In this document: piece after piece, positions 1 to 5,896 of the stretch
Position numbering within the stretch: position 1 is the stretch's first letter
Layout of the letters: each line of letters begins with the position of its first letter
Source of the DNA: an uncultured Bacteroidota bacterium
GTDB lineage: Bacteria; Bacteroidota; Bacteroidia; UKL13-3
DNA length: 7,750 bases
Assembly (NCBI GenBank): GCA_903888395.1
Contig: CAISTO010000068.1
Coordinates: 1 to 7,750 of the forward strand
Direction of reading: 5' to 3'
Notes under the pieces: generated by a model
Database searches by the model: none
What the model saw: the letters and a program-made list of their open reading frames with translations, nothing else
Told to the model about the DNA's origin: nothing
Program-made: the position numbers and the translations under genes

Positions 1-36
1 TTGAATGATACATACAAAAAGCAATAGTTTCTTCAT
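1..36 (-). CDS. N-terminal fragment of a probable exported protein, cut by the window edge
   Basis: A minus-strand ATG at 34-36 opens a frame that stays open for 12 codons to the window edge, reading MKKLLLFVCIIQ. The two lysines followed by a hydrophobic run are a typical start of a signal peptide, so the product is probably secreted or a lipoprotein. The start is preceded on its own strand by an A-rich stretch (AATAAAAAA), normal for Bacteroidota, which seldom use Shine-Dalgarno sites. Nothing of the mature protein is visible, so no function can be given. A competing reading is the tail of a plus-strand gene ending at the TAG at 25-27 (LNDTYKKQ). The signal-peptide look favours the minus strand, but only modestly. 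Confidence 0.45.
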   Translation of the reverse strand, partial: MKKLLLFVCIIQ

Positions 37-130
37 TTTTTTATTGCTGGTTACAGCTATAGGTCAAACAAATTTTATAATAAGTTGCTTAACAAATTTA
101 GTTTATATATTTAAGAAAAGATTTTTCTTT

Positions 131-140
131 TGCAAAGTAA
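131..140 (-). promoter_or_regulatory. possible -7 box for the leftward gene
   Basis: On the minus strand this reads TTACTTTGCA, a 7-of-8 match to the Bacteroidota -7 consensus TAnnTTTG, about 95 nt upstream of the minus-strand ATG at 36. No convincing TTG -33 element lies at the usual distance, so this is a weak call. I see nothing else in 37-190. Confidence 0.2.
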
Positions 141-190
141 TTTAAAAATGGAAATAAGAATAGCTTCATTTAACAAAAAACTAAATCTTA

Positions 191-304
191 AAATTCGAAA
201 AAATAAATTCGAAATCCTAAATATTCATATCAATATTTACTAATTTTTCATTTTGTAATCAAAAGTTAATACAATTCGGATTTTGAATTTATTTTTTCGA
301 ATTT
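191..304. repeat. long inverted repeat: 30-bp arms around a 54-bp spacer
   Basis: Positions 191-220 and 275-304 are reverse complements at 28 of 30 positions. The two departures are a G.T pair at 211/284 and a mismatch at 218/277; the outer 20 bp (191-210 with 285-304) are perfect. The outermost arm sequence is aaattcgaaaaaat. The spacer 221-274 is A+T-rich and holds no gene. The right arm ends where the candidate -7 boxes of the lipoprotein gene begin and contains its candidate -33 TTG (283-285). No flanking direct repeat longer than chance was found. The structure could be a small non-autonomous terminal-inverted-repeat element (114 bp), an invertible promoter segment, or a large cruciform or operator; the sequence alone does not decide. 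Confidence 0.85.
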
Positions 305-317
305 ATATTTACATTTG
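283..317 (+). promoter_or_regulatory. Bacteroidota-type promoter of the lipoprotein gene
   Basis: TACATTTG at 310-317 matches the -7 consensus TAnnTTTG exactly, only 6 nt before the ATG at 324. A second overlapping candidate, TATATTTA (304-311), matches 7 of 8 and lies 18 nt after the TTG at 283-285, a better -33 spacing; the perfect box is 24 nt from it. Either way transcription would begin at or within a few bases of the ATG, so the mRNA would be leaderless or nearly so. The -33 TTG is inside the right arm of the inverted repeat. Confidence 0.45.
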
Positions 318-323
318 TACTTC

Positions 324-1007
324 ATGAAATTTTATTTTAAAATATTGGGTTTTGCATGCATACTTGCAATTGTTTCGTGTAGTAAAAACAATTCCGAAAC
401 TACTCTAATTGATAATGGTTACAGCTATTTTCCAATAGTTAGTACCAAGCAATATTTGTATGTAGTTGATAGCATTTCATACAGTAATTCTACTACTGTC
501 GATACCTTTCATTTTCAATTAAAAACACAGTTTACGAATAGTTTTATTGATTTAAATGGCACTAAAACTTGGCGCTTACAACGATTTGCCAAATATAAAA
601 ATCAAGATAGTTTTAGGGAAATAGAAAATCATTTTCTACAGTTTAAAAACAATCAAATGATTTATACTGCCAATAATTTAAACTTTTTAAAGGCAGTTTT
701 TCCATTGAATAAAAACACGGTTTGGAACGGAAATTTATACAACACTGAATCACGAGTAAATACTAAAATAGATTTGCTGAATGAAACATTTACCAATGCC
801 GATACCACATTTACCAATGCTTTAAAAATAAAAGAAAAGTTCAGCGAAGACTTTATTTTTAGTATTGAACAATGGAGCGTTTACCAAAATAATAGAGGAT
901 TGGTTTATTATAAAAGTAAAAACATAGAAACACAAACCGACCAAAATGGAAAAGAAAGTAAATCAGGTTTTGATATTACTCAAAGGCTAGTTGGAGTGAT
1001 TGAATAG
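324..1007 (+). CDS. hypothetical outer-membrane-type lipoprotein (227 aa)
   Basis: The start chosen is the ATG at 324 rather than the TTG at 315, because it gives a compact SPII signal peptide: MKFYFK, a hydrophobic core, then a lipobox ending I-V-S-C with the acylated Cys at residue 19, followed by SKNN. The TTG also falls inside the putative -7 box. The mature part is polar, rich in Thr, Asn, Lys and aromatic residues, with alternating patterns suggesting beta-strands. It includes 'YFPIVSTKQYLYVVDSISY' early on and 'FPLNKNTVWNGNLYN' in the middle, a style seen in uncharacterised Bacteroidota lipoproteins. No catalytic motif or named domain was recognised and no function is proposed. It stands alone, transcribed towards the fdh genes, which converge on it from the other strand. 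The frame is intact and ends in TAG. Confidence 0.85.
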   Translation: MKFYFKILGFACILAIVSCSKNNSETTLIDNGYSYFPIVSTKQYLYVVDSISYSNSTTVDTFHFQLKTQFTNSFIDLNGTKTWRLQRFAKYKNQDSFREIENHFLQFKNNQMIYTANNLNFLKAVFPLNKNTVWNGNLYNTESRVNTKIDLLNETFTNADTTFTNALKIKEKFSEDFIFSIEQWSVYQNNRGLVYYKSKNIETQTDQNGKESKSGFDITQRLVGVIE

Positions 1008-1033
1008 GTATAATAAAATAATAAAAGTTTGTT

Positions 1034-1096
1034 CGTCATTGCGAGCGAAGCGTGGCAATCTAACAATGAGATTGCTTTGTACCCCAGCAATTAATG
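1034..1096. repeat. degenerate dispersed palindromic repeat, first of two
   Basis: This stretch begins cgtcattgcgagcgaagcg and contains a perfect 7-bp stem, gcaatct (1055-1061) with agattgc (1069-1075), around a 7-nt loop. The outer halves, cattgcgag and cagcaattaatg, only partly complement each other, so this copy is decayed. The sequence type (cgtcattgcgag...gcaatct...agattgc) resembles extragenic repeats scattered through many Bacteroidota genomes. It lies between two convergent genes, where such repeats usually sit. No transposase is nearby. Confidence 0.6.
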
Positions 1097-1139
1097 CTTC
1101 CGAACAGTTTTAATTAAACATTTAAATAGTGCGGAAACG

Positions 1140-1223
1140 GTCATCCTGAACGAAGAGAAGGAACTTTATTGGGTGTTGAATAAATACCGCATCTTATAAA
1201 GATGCTTCGTACCTCAGCATGAC
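1140..1223. repeat. degenerate dispersed palindromic repeat, second of two
   Basis: The ends pair, gtcatcctg (1140-1148) with cagcatgac (1215-1223), at 8 of 9 positions. Adjoining parts acgaag and cttcgt also pair. In the centre gcatctt (1189-1195) and aagatgc (1199-1205) form a perfect 7-bp stem with a 3-nt loop. It belongs to the same broad class as the element at 1034-1096 ('gtcatcctgaacgaag...gatgcttcgtacctcagcatgac'). It could act as a bidirectional transcript end for the converging lipoprotein and fdhF genes, but no U-run follows the stem, so I do not call it a classical terminator. Confidence 0.6.
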
Positions 1224-1244
1224 GTTCTATAACATAATATCTTT

Positions 1245-1277
1245 CAACTGACAGCTATCAACTGACAGCTATCAACT
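1245..1277. repeat. 14-bp tandem repeat, 2.4 copies, ending in the fdhF stop codon
   Basis: The unit caactgacagctat occurs at 1245-1258 and again at 1259-1272 without mismatch, followed by a partial caact at 1273-1277. The last two bases of the array are part of the fdhF TAG stop (1276-1278, minus strand). The array is therefore the first thing transcribed after fdhF, and copy-number change would leave the protein unaltered as long as the partial unit remains. Confidence 0.8.
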
Positions 1278-3990
1278 AAACCTTATACTTTCCTTTACTT
1301 TTTCTAATATTTACCGATACAATTTTATACTCAGGGCACATTGCTTCGCTGTCATGTTCATCGCTGGTAATGATATTAAGCATTACTTCTGGAAAATGGA
1401 AGGTGGTACTTAAAATACCTTGTTTAACTTCATCAGTTAAATATGCTTTTACATCAACTTTTCCGCGTGGTGATTCAATACAAACCATATCACCATTGCT
1501 TATAAAATGTTTTTCAGCATCTAACGGATGAATCATTACCACATCTTCAGTCAATATTTTTACATTACCCGTTCTTCTGGTCATGGTACCTGAATTATAA
1601 TGCTCTAACTCGCGGTTGGTAGTTATAATATAAGGATATTCTTTTTCGTATTTGGTAATTTCTTTGCTTTCTGTCCAATCAAAATAGTGGAATTTACCTT
1701 TGCCTCTTTGGAACTCTTCCAAATGCAAAATTTCTGTATCAGTTCCATCTTTTTTAACTGGCCATTGTTTACCATTATCACCTAACTCATCCCATTTAAC
1801 TCCAGCAAAAAATGGAACAATTTGTGAAATTTCTTCCAACATAGTTTTTGGATTATATGGTGCTTGTGGGTAGCCCATTTTGTTCATAATATCCACCATT
1901 ATTTCACCATCACTTTTGGTTCCTAATAAGGGTTCAACCGTTTTTTGAACGCGTTGAATTCTTCTTTCGCCATTGGTAAATGTGCCACTTTTTTCTAAGA
2001 AAGAAGCTCCCGGTAAAATCACCGTGGCATACTTAGCAGTTTCGGTCATAAACAATTCTTGAACTACCAATAGTTCTAAGTTTTCCATGGCTGCAATTAC
2101 TTTGTTGGTGTTTGGATCGGTTTGTACTACATCTTCGCCCATTAACCAAAGTGCTTTTAAATTTCCATCAATAGAAGCATCAAACATTTCAGGAATTTTC
2201 AATCCTTTACCAAATGGAATTTTAGTTTTATAAAAGTCTTCATAGTGTTTGTTTATTTCTGGATCATAAGAACTCATGTAACCAGCACCTTGGTGTGGCT
2301 GACAACCCATATCGGCTGCTCCTTGCACATTGTTTTGACCACGTAATGGGTTTACTCCAACTCCTCTTCTTCCAATATTTCCAGTAATTAATGCTAAGTC
2401 GGAAATAAGCATTACTGTAAACGAACCTTGCGTATGTTCGGTAACTCCTAATCCATGGAACGACATGGCATTTGGTGAATTGGCATAAGCCAATGCAGCT
2501 GCTTTTACCAAGTTTTTATCTACGCCAGTAATTTTTTCTAGCTCATCAATATCTAGTTTTAAAATTTGCTCGCAAAAATCTTCGTATCCTTCTGTTCTGT
2601 CATTGATAAATTCTTTTGCAGCCGCACCTTCTGTTATAATAAAATACAACATCATGTTTAATAATGCCACATTTGTACCTGGTTTTAACTGCAAATGATA
2701 AGTTGCATATCTTGCTAATTCAATTCTTCTTGGATCTATTACAATGGTAGTTTTGCCTTTCATGGCAAACTGCCTTAACTTAACACCAGTTACAGGATGC
2801 GCATCGGTTGGATTTGCTCCAATTACCATGATACAATCCGTGTGTTTTAAGTCAATGATTGAATTTGTAGCTGCTCCAGTTCCAAATGATTTCTGCATAC
2901 CAAAAGCTGTTGGCGAATGACAAACACGTGCGCAACAATCAATATTATTGGTACCAATTACGGCACGAATAAACTTTTGCATTAAGTAATTTTCTTCATT
3001 GGTACATCTAGCCGATGAAATTCCTGCAATAGAATCTGGTCCGTGTTTTTGTTTTATTTCGCTTAGCTTATCAGCAATAAAAGTATAAGCTTCATCCCAT
3101 GTTGCGGGTTCTAGTACTCCATTTTTTCTAATTAATGGCGTTCTTATTCTGTCAGGATGTTTGTAAAACGAAAATGCAAAACGTCCTTTTAAACAAGTAT
3201 GACCTTGATTTACCGCTGCATCATAAGGCGCTTGAATTGATTTTACTTGTCCGTTTAAAACCGAAACTTCCAAGTTACAACCCACACCACAATACGTACA
3301 AATGGTTCTAATTTTTTTATCTGCTAATATAGATTTTGATTCAAACACATCGCTAATGGCCGAAGTAGGGCAAGCTTGTGCGCAAGCACCACAACTTACG
3401 CAATCAGAATCGAAAAATGAATTCTCAAAACTTTTTACAATATGACTGTCAAATCCACGGCCAGCCATGCTCAATACAAATTCACCTTGTACTTCATCGC
3501 AAGCACGCACACAACGGAAACAGTTAATACATTTACTAAAATCGGAAGTCATGTAAGGATGACTCAAATCTTTTTTTCTGTCTAAATGATTTTTTCCTTC
3601 CGGATAACGAACATCACGCACACCCACTTTGGCTGCTACTTCTTGTAATTCACAATTGTTATTTACCTCACAAGTCAAACAATCTAAAGGATGATCAGTT
3701 AGTACCAATTCAACAATGTTTTTTCTTAGCTTAGTAATTCTATCGCTATGGGTATAAATATACGAGTTTGGAATAACAGGTGTATGACATGAAGCTTGTG
3801 CTTTTGCAGGTCCGTTGGCCACTAAAGCCACATCTACACTGCAAACCCTGCACGAACCAAAAGGATCTAAATTAGGCGCATCGCAAAGCGTAGGCACAAA
3901 ATCTTTTCCCAAATGTCTTCGAGTAAAACTCAAAATGGTTTCACCTTCAATGATTGAATATATTTGATCGTTTATGTATGCTGTTTTCAT
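1276..3990 (-). CDS. fdhF: formate dehydrogenase catalytic (alpha) subunit, molybdopterin, NuoG-like N-terminus
   Basis: This 904-aa protein oxidises formate to CO2 at a Mo (or W) bis-pterin centre and passes electrons through an iron-sulfur chain to the NuoEF-like partner. Domains in order: [2Fe-2S] ferredoxin with C36, C47, C50, C68; NuoG-type His-Cys cluster site H100, C104, C107, C113; two [4Fe-4S] sites C154/157/160/164 and C197/200/203/207; a fourth cubane site C231/C234/C238/C266; the molybdopterin oxidoreductase body; and a C-terminal pterin-dinucleotide-binding domain from about residue 785. The catalytic motif is CARVCHSP: C357 (codon TGT, so cysteine rather than selenocysteine) and H358. 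R550 in NPLRGQNNVQG corresponds to R333 of E. coli FdhF. Length suits the FdsA/FdhF-with-NuoG-head type. It is probably cytoplasmic, as no Tat signal is present. The leader lacks a Shine-Dalgarno site. The first 43 nt are duplicated upstream of the nuclease gene. FdhD and cofactor-synthesis genes are not in the window. Confidence 0.95.
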   Translation of the reverse strand: MKTAYINDQIYSIIEGETILSFTRRHLGKDFVPTLCDAPNLDPFGSCRVCSVDVALVANGPAKAQASCHTPVIPNSYIYTHSDRITKLRKNIVELVLTDHPLDCLTCEVNNNCELQEVAAKVGVRDVRYPEGKNHLDRKKDLSHPYMTSDFSKCINCFRCVRACDEVQGEFVLSMAGRGFDSHIVKSFENSFFDSDCVSCGACAQACPTSAISDVFESKSILADKKIRTICTYCGVGCNLEVSVLNGQVKSIQAPYDAAVNQGHTCLKGRFAFSFYKHPDRIRTPLIRKNGVLEPATWDEAYTFIADKLSEIKQKHGPDSIAGISSARCTNEENYLMQKFIRAVIGTNNIDCCARVCHSPTAFGMQKSFGTGAATNSIIDLKHTDCIMVIGANPTDAHPVTGVKLRQFAMKGKTTIVIDPRRIELARYATYHLQLKPGTNVALLNMMLYFIITEGAAAKEFINDRTEGYEDFCEQILKLDIDELEKITGVDKNLVKAAALAYANSPNAMSFHGLGVTEHTQGSFTVMLISDLALITGNIGRRGVGVNPLRGQNNVQGAADMGCQPHQGAGYMSSYDPEINKHYEDFYKTKIPFGKGLKIPEMFDASIDGNLKALWLMGEDVVQTDPNTNKVIAAMENLELLVVQELFMTETAKYATVILPGASFLEKSGTFTNGERRIQRVQKTVEPLLGTKSDGEIMVDIMNKMGYPQAPYNPKTMLEEISQIVPFFAGVKWDELGDNGKQWPVKKDGTDTEILHLEEFQRGKGKFHYFDWTESKEITKYEKEYPYIITTNRELEHYNSGTMTRRTGNVKILTEDVVMIHPLDAEKHFISNGDMVCIESPRGKVDVKAYLTDEVKQGILSTTFHFPEVMLNIITSDEHDSEAMCPEYKIVSVNIRKSKGKYKV

Positions 3991-4041
3991 AACTAATTTT
4001 TTGTTTATGATTTTTGATTTTGGTTGGTGAAAGCAACAACC
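3948..4041 (-). repeat. functional copy of the duplicated fdhF 5' end and leader
   Basis: Positions 3948-3990 (fdhF codons 1-14 plus one base) match 5135-5177 at 42 of 43 positions, at a constant offset of 1187 bp; the single difference is 3956 g versus 5143 a (Ser12 TCA versus Leu TTA). Beyond the ATG the leaders (3991-4021 and 5178-5220) remain alignable only with gaps, then a 20-nt hairpin block (4022-4041 versus 5221-5240) matches at 16 of 20. This copy is the one joined to the full fdhF reading frame. Confidence 0.9.
4022..4041 (-). promoter_or_regulatory. GGTTG hairpin in the fdhF leader
   Basis: GGTTGGTG and CAACAACC pair at 7 of 8 positions around a 4-nt loop (aaag on the plus strand), about 30 nt upstream of the fdhF ATG and about 25 nt after the nuclease stop codon. 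The corresponding block before the displaced fdhF start (5221-5240) keeps CAACAACC and TTGGTG but loses one more pair. Its position suits a leader structure, an mRNA end or processing hairpin after the nuclease gene, or a fragment of a dispersed repeat. The function is not known. Confidence 0.5.
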
Positions 4042-4065
4042 TATGGCAAAAATGTTTATGTTTTT

Positions 4066-5079
4066 TTATTCTGTCTCTAACTGATTTTCAATTTGCTCTA
4101 TTGAAGGTAATTGACTTCTGAAATTTTCCGGTAACGCTTGTGTTAATACATATTCGCTAATACCAATTGGTTTTTGAATATCTCTTAACGAATATTCGGC
4201 TTCTATTTTATCTTTATCTTTACATAAAACTAAACCAATACTTGGATTGTCTTGCTCATGCCTTAATTGACTATCAATTGCTGACAAATAAAAATTTAGC
4301 TTACCAGCATATTCGGGTTTAAACTTTCCAGATTTTAACTCGACAACTACAAAACAACGTAAATGTAAATGATAAAAAAGCAAATCTATAAAATATTCAT
4401 TTTCGCTAACTACAACTTGAAATTGTTTGCCTACAAAAGCGAATCCTTTTCCTAACTCAATTAAAAATTTAGTAATATTATTTACCATAGCATTTTCTAT
4501 TTCACGTTCTAAAGCATTCTCGTTCAAACCTAAAAAATCAAAATTGTATGGATTCTTTAGGGTTTCAATTGCCAATTGTGATTGTAGCTCGGGCAGTGTT
4601 TCTAAAAAATTAGTAACTGATTTTCCTTTGCTAAGGTAGTATTTGTTTTTTATATTTATTTCTAATTGTTCTCTACTCCAGCCATTTAAAATAGTTTCAA
4701 CACTATAAAACATTGCTTCTTCAAGGTCTTTAGTTTTCGAAATAATTAATCGATTATGACCCCATGGAATTTGTGCCACAGCCTGTGGCACAAATTCATT
4801 TTGCACACTATAAAATAAATACCACTGCCTCATTGCATATAAATTTCTACGCGAAAATCCTTTGATATTAGGGAAACTTAAAGCCAAATCTAAAGCTAAT
4901 TGTTCTAAAACAGCATCTCCCCAATTAGTTTCTTGTTGTTTAATTACTATGCTTTTAGCTAAATACCAATACAATTCCATAAGCTGTGAATTAACGCTTA
5001 TCGCTACACGTAACTGAGAAGTTTGTATTTTTTGTTTTAAACTTTTTAGCCAAGTTTTATAGGTATTATCTAACTGCAT
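4066..5079 (-). CDS. DUF1016 / YhcG-family PD-(D/E)XK nuclease
   Basis: This 337-aa protein has the two-part DUF1016 architecture. The helical N-terminal domain (about residues 10-155) includes GFSRRNLYAMRQWYLFY and the family signature IPWGHN (104-109). The C-terminal PD-(D/E)XK nuclease domain (about 175-315) has NALEREIENAM (188-198), D232 in YFIDLLFYH, and E247-x-K249 in VVVELKSGKF, followed by YAGKLNFYLSAID. All core residues are present and length matches the family, so the gene looks intact. The family is predicted to cut or process DNA, and its cellular role is poorly settled. It interrupts the fdh cluster, is flanked by a partial duplication of fdhF, and contains a perfect 31-nt palindrome covering codons 95-105. 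These facts suggest it arrived as an insertion. A part in formate metabolism is unlikely. Confidence 0.92.
   Translation of the reverse strand: MQLDNTYKTWLKSLKQKIQTSQLRVAISVNSQLMELYWYLAKSIVIKQQETNWGDAVLEQLALDLALSFPNIKGFSRRNLYAMRQWYLFYSVQNEFVPQAVAQIPWGHNRLIISKTKDLEEAMFYSVETILNGWSREQLEINIKNKYYLSKGKSVTNFLETLPELQSQLAIETLKNPYNFDFLGLNENALEREIENAMVNNITKFLIELGKGFAFVGKQFQVVVSENEYFIDLLFYHLHLRCFVVVELKSGKFKPEYAGKLNFYLSAIDSQLRHEQDNPSIGLVLCKDKDKIEAEYSLRDIQKPIGISEYVLTQALPENFRSQLPSIEQIENQLETE
4767..4797. repeat. perfect 31-nt palindrome inside the nuclease gene
   Basis: Two exact 15-nt arms, gaatttgtgccacag (4767-4781) and ctgtggcacaaattc (4783-4797), surround a single central base (4782). It begins exactly at codon 95 of the nuclease and encodes EFVPQAVAQI plus the first base of P105, just before the conserved WGHN motif, in what looks like a linker. 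A perfect 15-bp inverted repeat is not expected by chance in a gene of this size. It could be a protein-binding or cleavage site, an mRNA hairpin, or an inserted palindromic element kept in frame. Confidence 0.9.
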
Positions 5080-5114
5080 TTATTTGAATTTGCTTGAGTT
5101 TGGTGTTCGAAATA

Positions 5115-5177
5115 TTAAACTGTACTTTTCTTCGCAATGATTAAATATATTTGATCGTTTATGTATGCTGTTTTCAT
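5115..5177 (-). pseudogene. displaced 5' remnant of fdhF (20 codons)
   Basis: From the ATG at 5175-5177 the frame reads MKTAYINDQIY-L-II, the same as fdhF residues 1-14 except Leu for Ser at position 12. It then diverges to AKKSTV and a TAA at 5115-5117. Homology stops at the first base of codon 15, so this is a broken-off start of fdhF rather than an independent gene. The stop lies 35 nt before the nuclease ATG (5079), so translation of the remnant could bring ribosomes to the nuclease start. Its own start region and leader are those of an fdhF gene that once followed the lipoprotein gene directly. Confidence 0.85.
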
Positions 5178-5240
5178 CAACAATTTTTGATTTATATTTT
5201 TTAAAATTTTATTTATGAGTGATTGGTGAGGACAACAACC
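5135..5240 (-). repeat. displaced copy of the duplicated fdhF 5' end and leader
   Basis: This is the partner of 3948-4041: 43 nt of near-identical coding start (5135-5177), then a more diverged A+T-rich leader, then the hairpin block 5221-5240. The leader here is about 12 nt longer between ATG and hairpin than in the functional copy. Recognisable homology ends at the hairpin, only 5 nt before the lipoprotein stop codon (TAG, 5246-5248), so this copy probably marks the ancestral junction between the lipoprotein gene and fdhF. Confidence 0.85.
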
Positions 5241-5245
5241 ACGGA

Positions 5246-5824
5246 CTAATTTATTAATTCTAAAGAAAACTTTGATGTTTTCACTTTTAATAGACCAAAT
5301 TTGGGTTTAAAATATATTTCTTCAAAATTTGGATCTGATAAAGAATTTATAGAATCATACATTGTGTTGAGTATATTTTTTTTTACAATTTTATAATCTG
5401 TATAGTGTATAAAGTTATTTTCTGAATATTCTGTAGTCAATTTGTAAGATTCACCCAAATTGAAAAATAATTTTACAGATGGTCCCCAATTAATTCTGGT
5501 ATAATAATGGATAGAAATGTAATCAGTTTCAGAGGCAGCCATTTTAAGAGTAAATTTTTGAAGTTTATATTTATTGCAACCTCCAATTTCACCAAATTCA
5601 GCAAATTCATAAGATTCTTTTAAACCTTCACTTTTAAAAAGTAAAGTATCTTTTCCGTTTTTTAAAAATAACCTAGTGCTTGTATCACTGTATGGTATTA
5701 TATATGGCAAGTTTATTTTATCTAATCCTTCGTTATGTTCAGAAAGACCTTCAGGACATTCTTTAAAACAAGAATTCATAATTAAAATTATTATTACTAA
5801 ACTGGATAATTTTATAGCTTTCAT
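5246..5824 (-). CDS. small hypothetical lipoprotein (192 aa)
   Basis: The N-terminus is MKAIK, a hydrophobic stretch (LSSLVIIILIM) and N-S-C, a plausible Bacteroidota lipobox with the lipidated Cys at residue 19, followed by FKECPEG. The mature part is rich in Lys, Glu, Tyr and Phe, with likely beta-strands and two further cysteines (residue 23 and the GGC motif in the middle). No domain or catalytic motif was recognised. It lies in the same direction as the fdh genes, 72 bp after the NuoEF-like gene, so it may be co-transcribed, but an envelope lipoprotein has no evident task in a cytoplasmic formate dehydrogenase. It may have been inserted into the operon before the nuclease segment. The ATG at 5822-5824 is well placed for the signal peptide. 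Confidence 0.8.
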   Translation of the reverse strand: MKAIKLSSLVIIILIMNSCFKECPEGLSEHNEGLDKINLPYIIPYSDTSTRLFLKNGKDTLLFKSEGLKESYEFAEFGEIGGCNKYKLQKFTLKMAASETDYISIHYYTRINWGPSVKLFFNLGESYKLTTEYSENNFIHYTDYKIVKKNILNTMYDSINSLSDPNFEEIYFKPKFGLLKVKTSKFSLELIN

Positions 5825-5863
5825 ACAGTCCTAATTATTACTTTTTTTAAAATTTATTTCGGT

Positions 5864-5883
5864 GAAATCTGTGCAATCTGTGG
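5864..5883. repeat. short tandem 'aatctgtg' motif between fdh beta subunit and lipoprotein
   Basis: The 9-nt unit aatctgtg+c/g occurs twice in a row (5866-5874 and 5875-5883), shortly after the stop codon of the NuoEF-like gene. The wording 'gaaatctgtgcaatctgtgg' resembles short intergenic repeats that recur in Bacteroidota genomes. The rest of the 72-bp gap (5825-5896) is A+T-rich with a 7-base T run and shows no terminator hairpin. Confidence 0.5.
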
Positions 5884-5896
5884 CTATTCTCAATTA

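Noticed and set aside
1189..1205. Classical rho-independent terminator
   Set aside because: The gcatctt/aagatgc stem is perfect but no T-run follows on either strand; it is better explained as the core of the palindromic repeat.
2920..2922. Selenocysteine at the formate dehydrogenase active site
   Set aside because: The codon is TGT on the coding strand, so the residue is an ordinary cysteine, and the frame has no internal TGA.
4047..4054. A promoter for fdhF within the inserted segment (minus-strand CATTTTTG)
   Set aside because: It matches 7 of 8 positions of the -7 consensus but no TTG lies at a suitable -33 distance; in such A+T-rich DNA this is not convincing.
4427..4639. Plus-strand open frame of 70 codons
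   Set aside because: It lies wholly within the nuclease gene on the opposite strand, and its peptide shows no family features or supporting promoter; it is a shadow frame.
4066..5240. A standard insertion sequence or composite transposon
   Set aside because: No transposase, terminal inverted repeats or short target duplication were seen; the flanking repeat is a piece of fdhF, not a transposon end.
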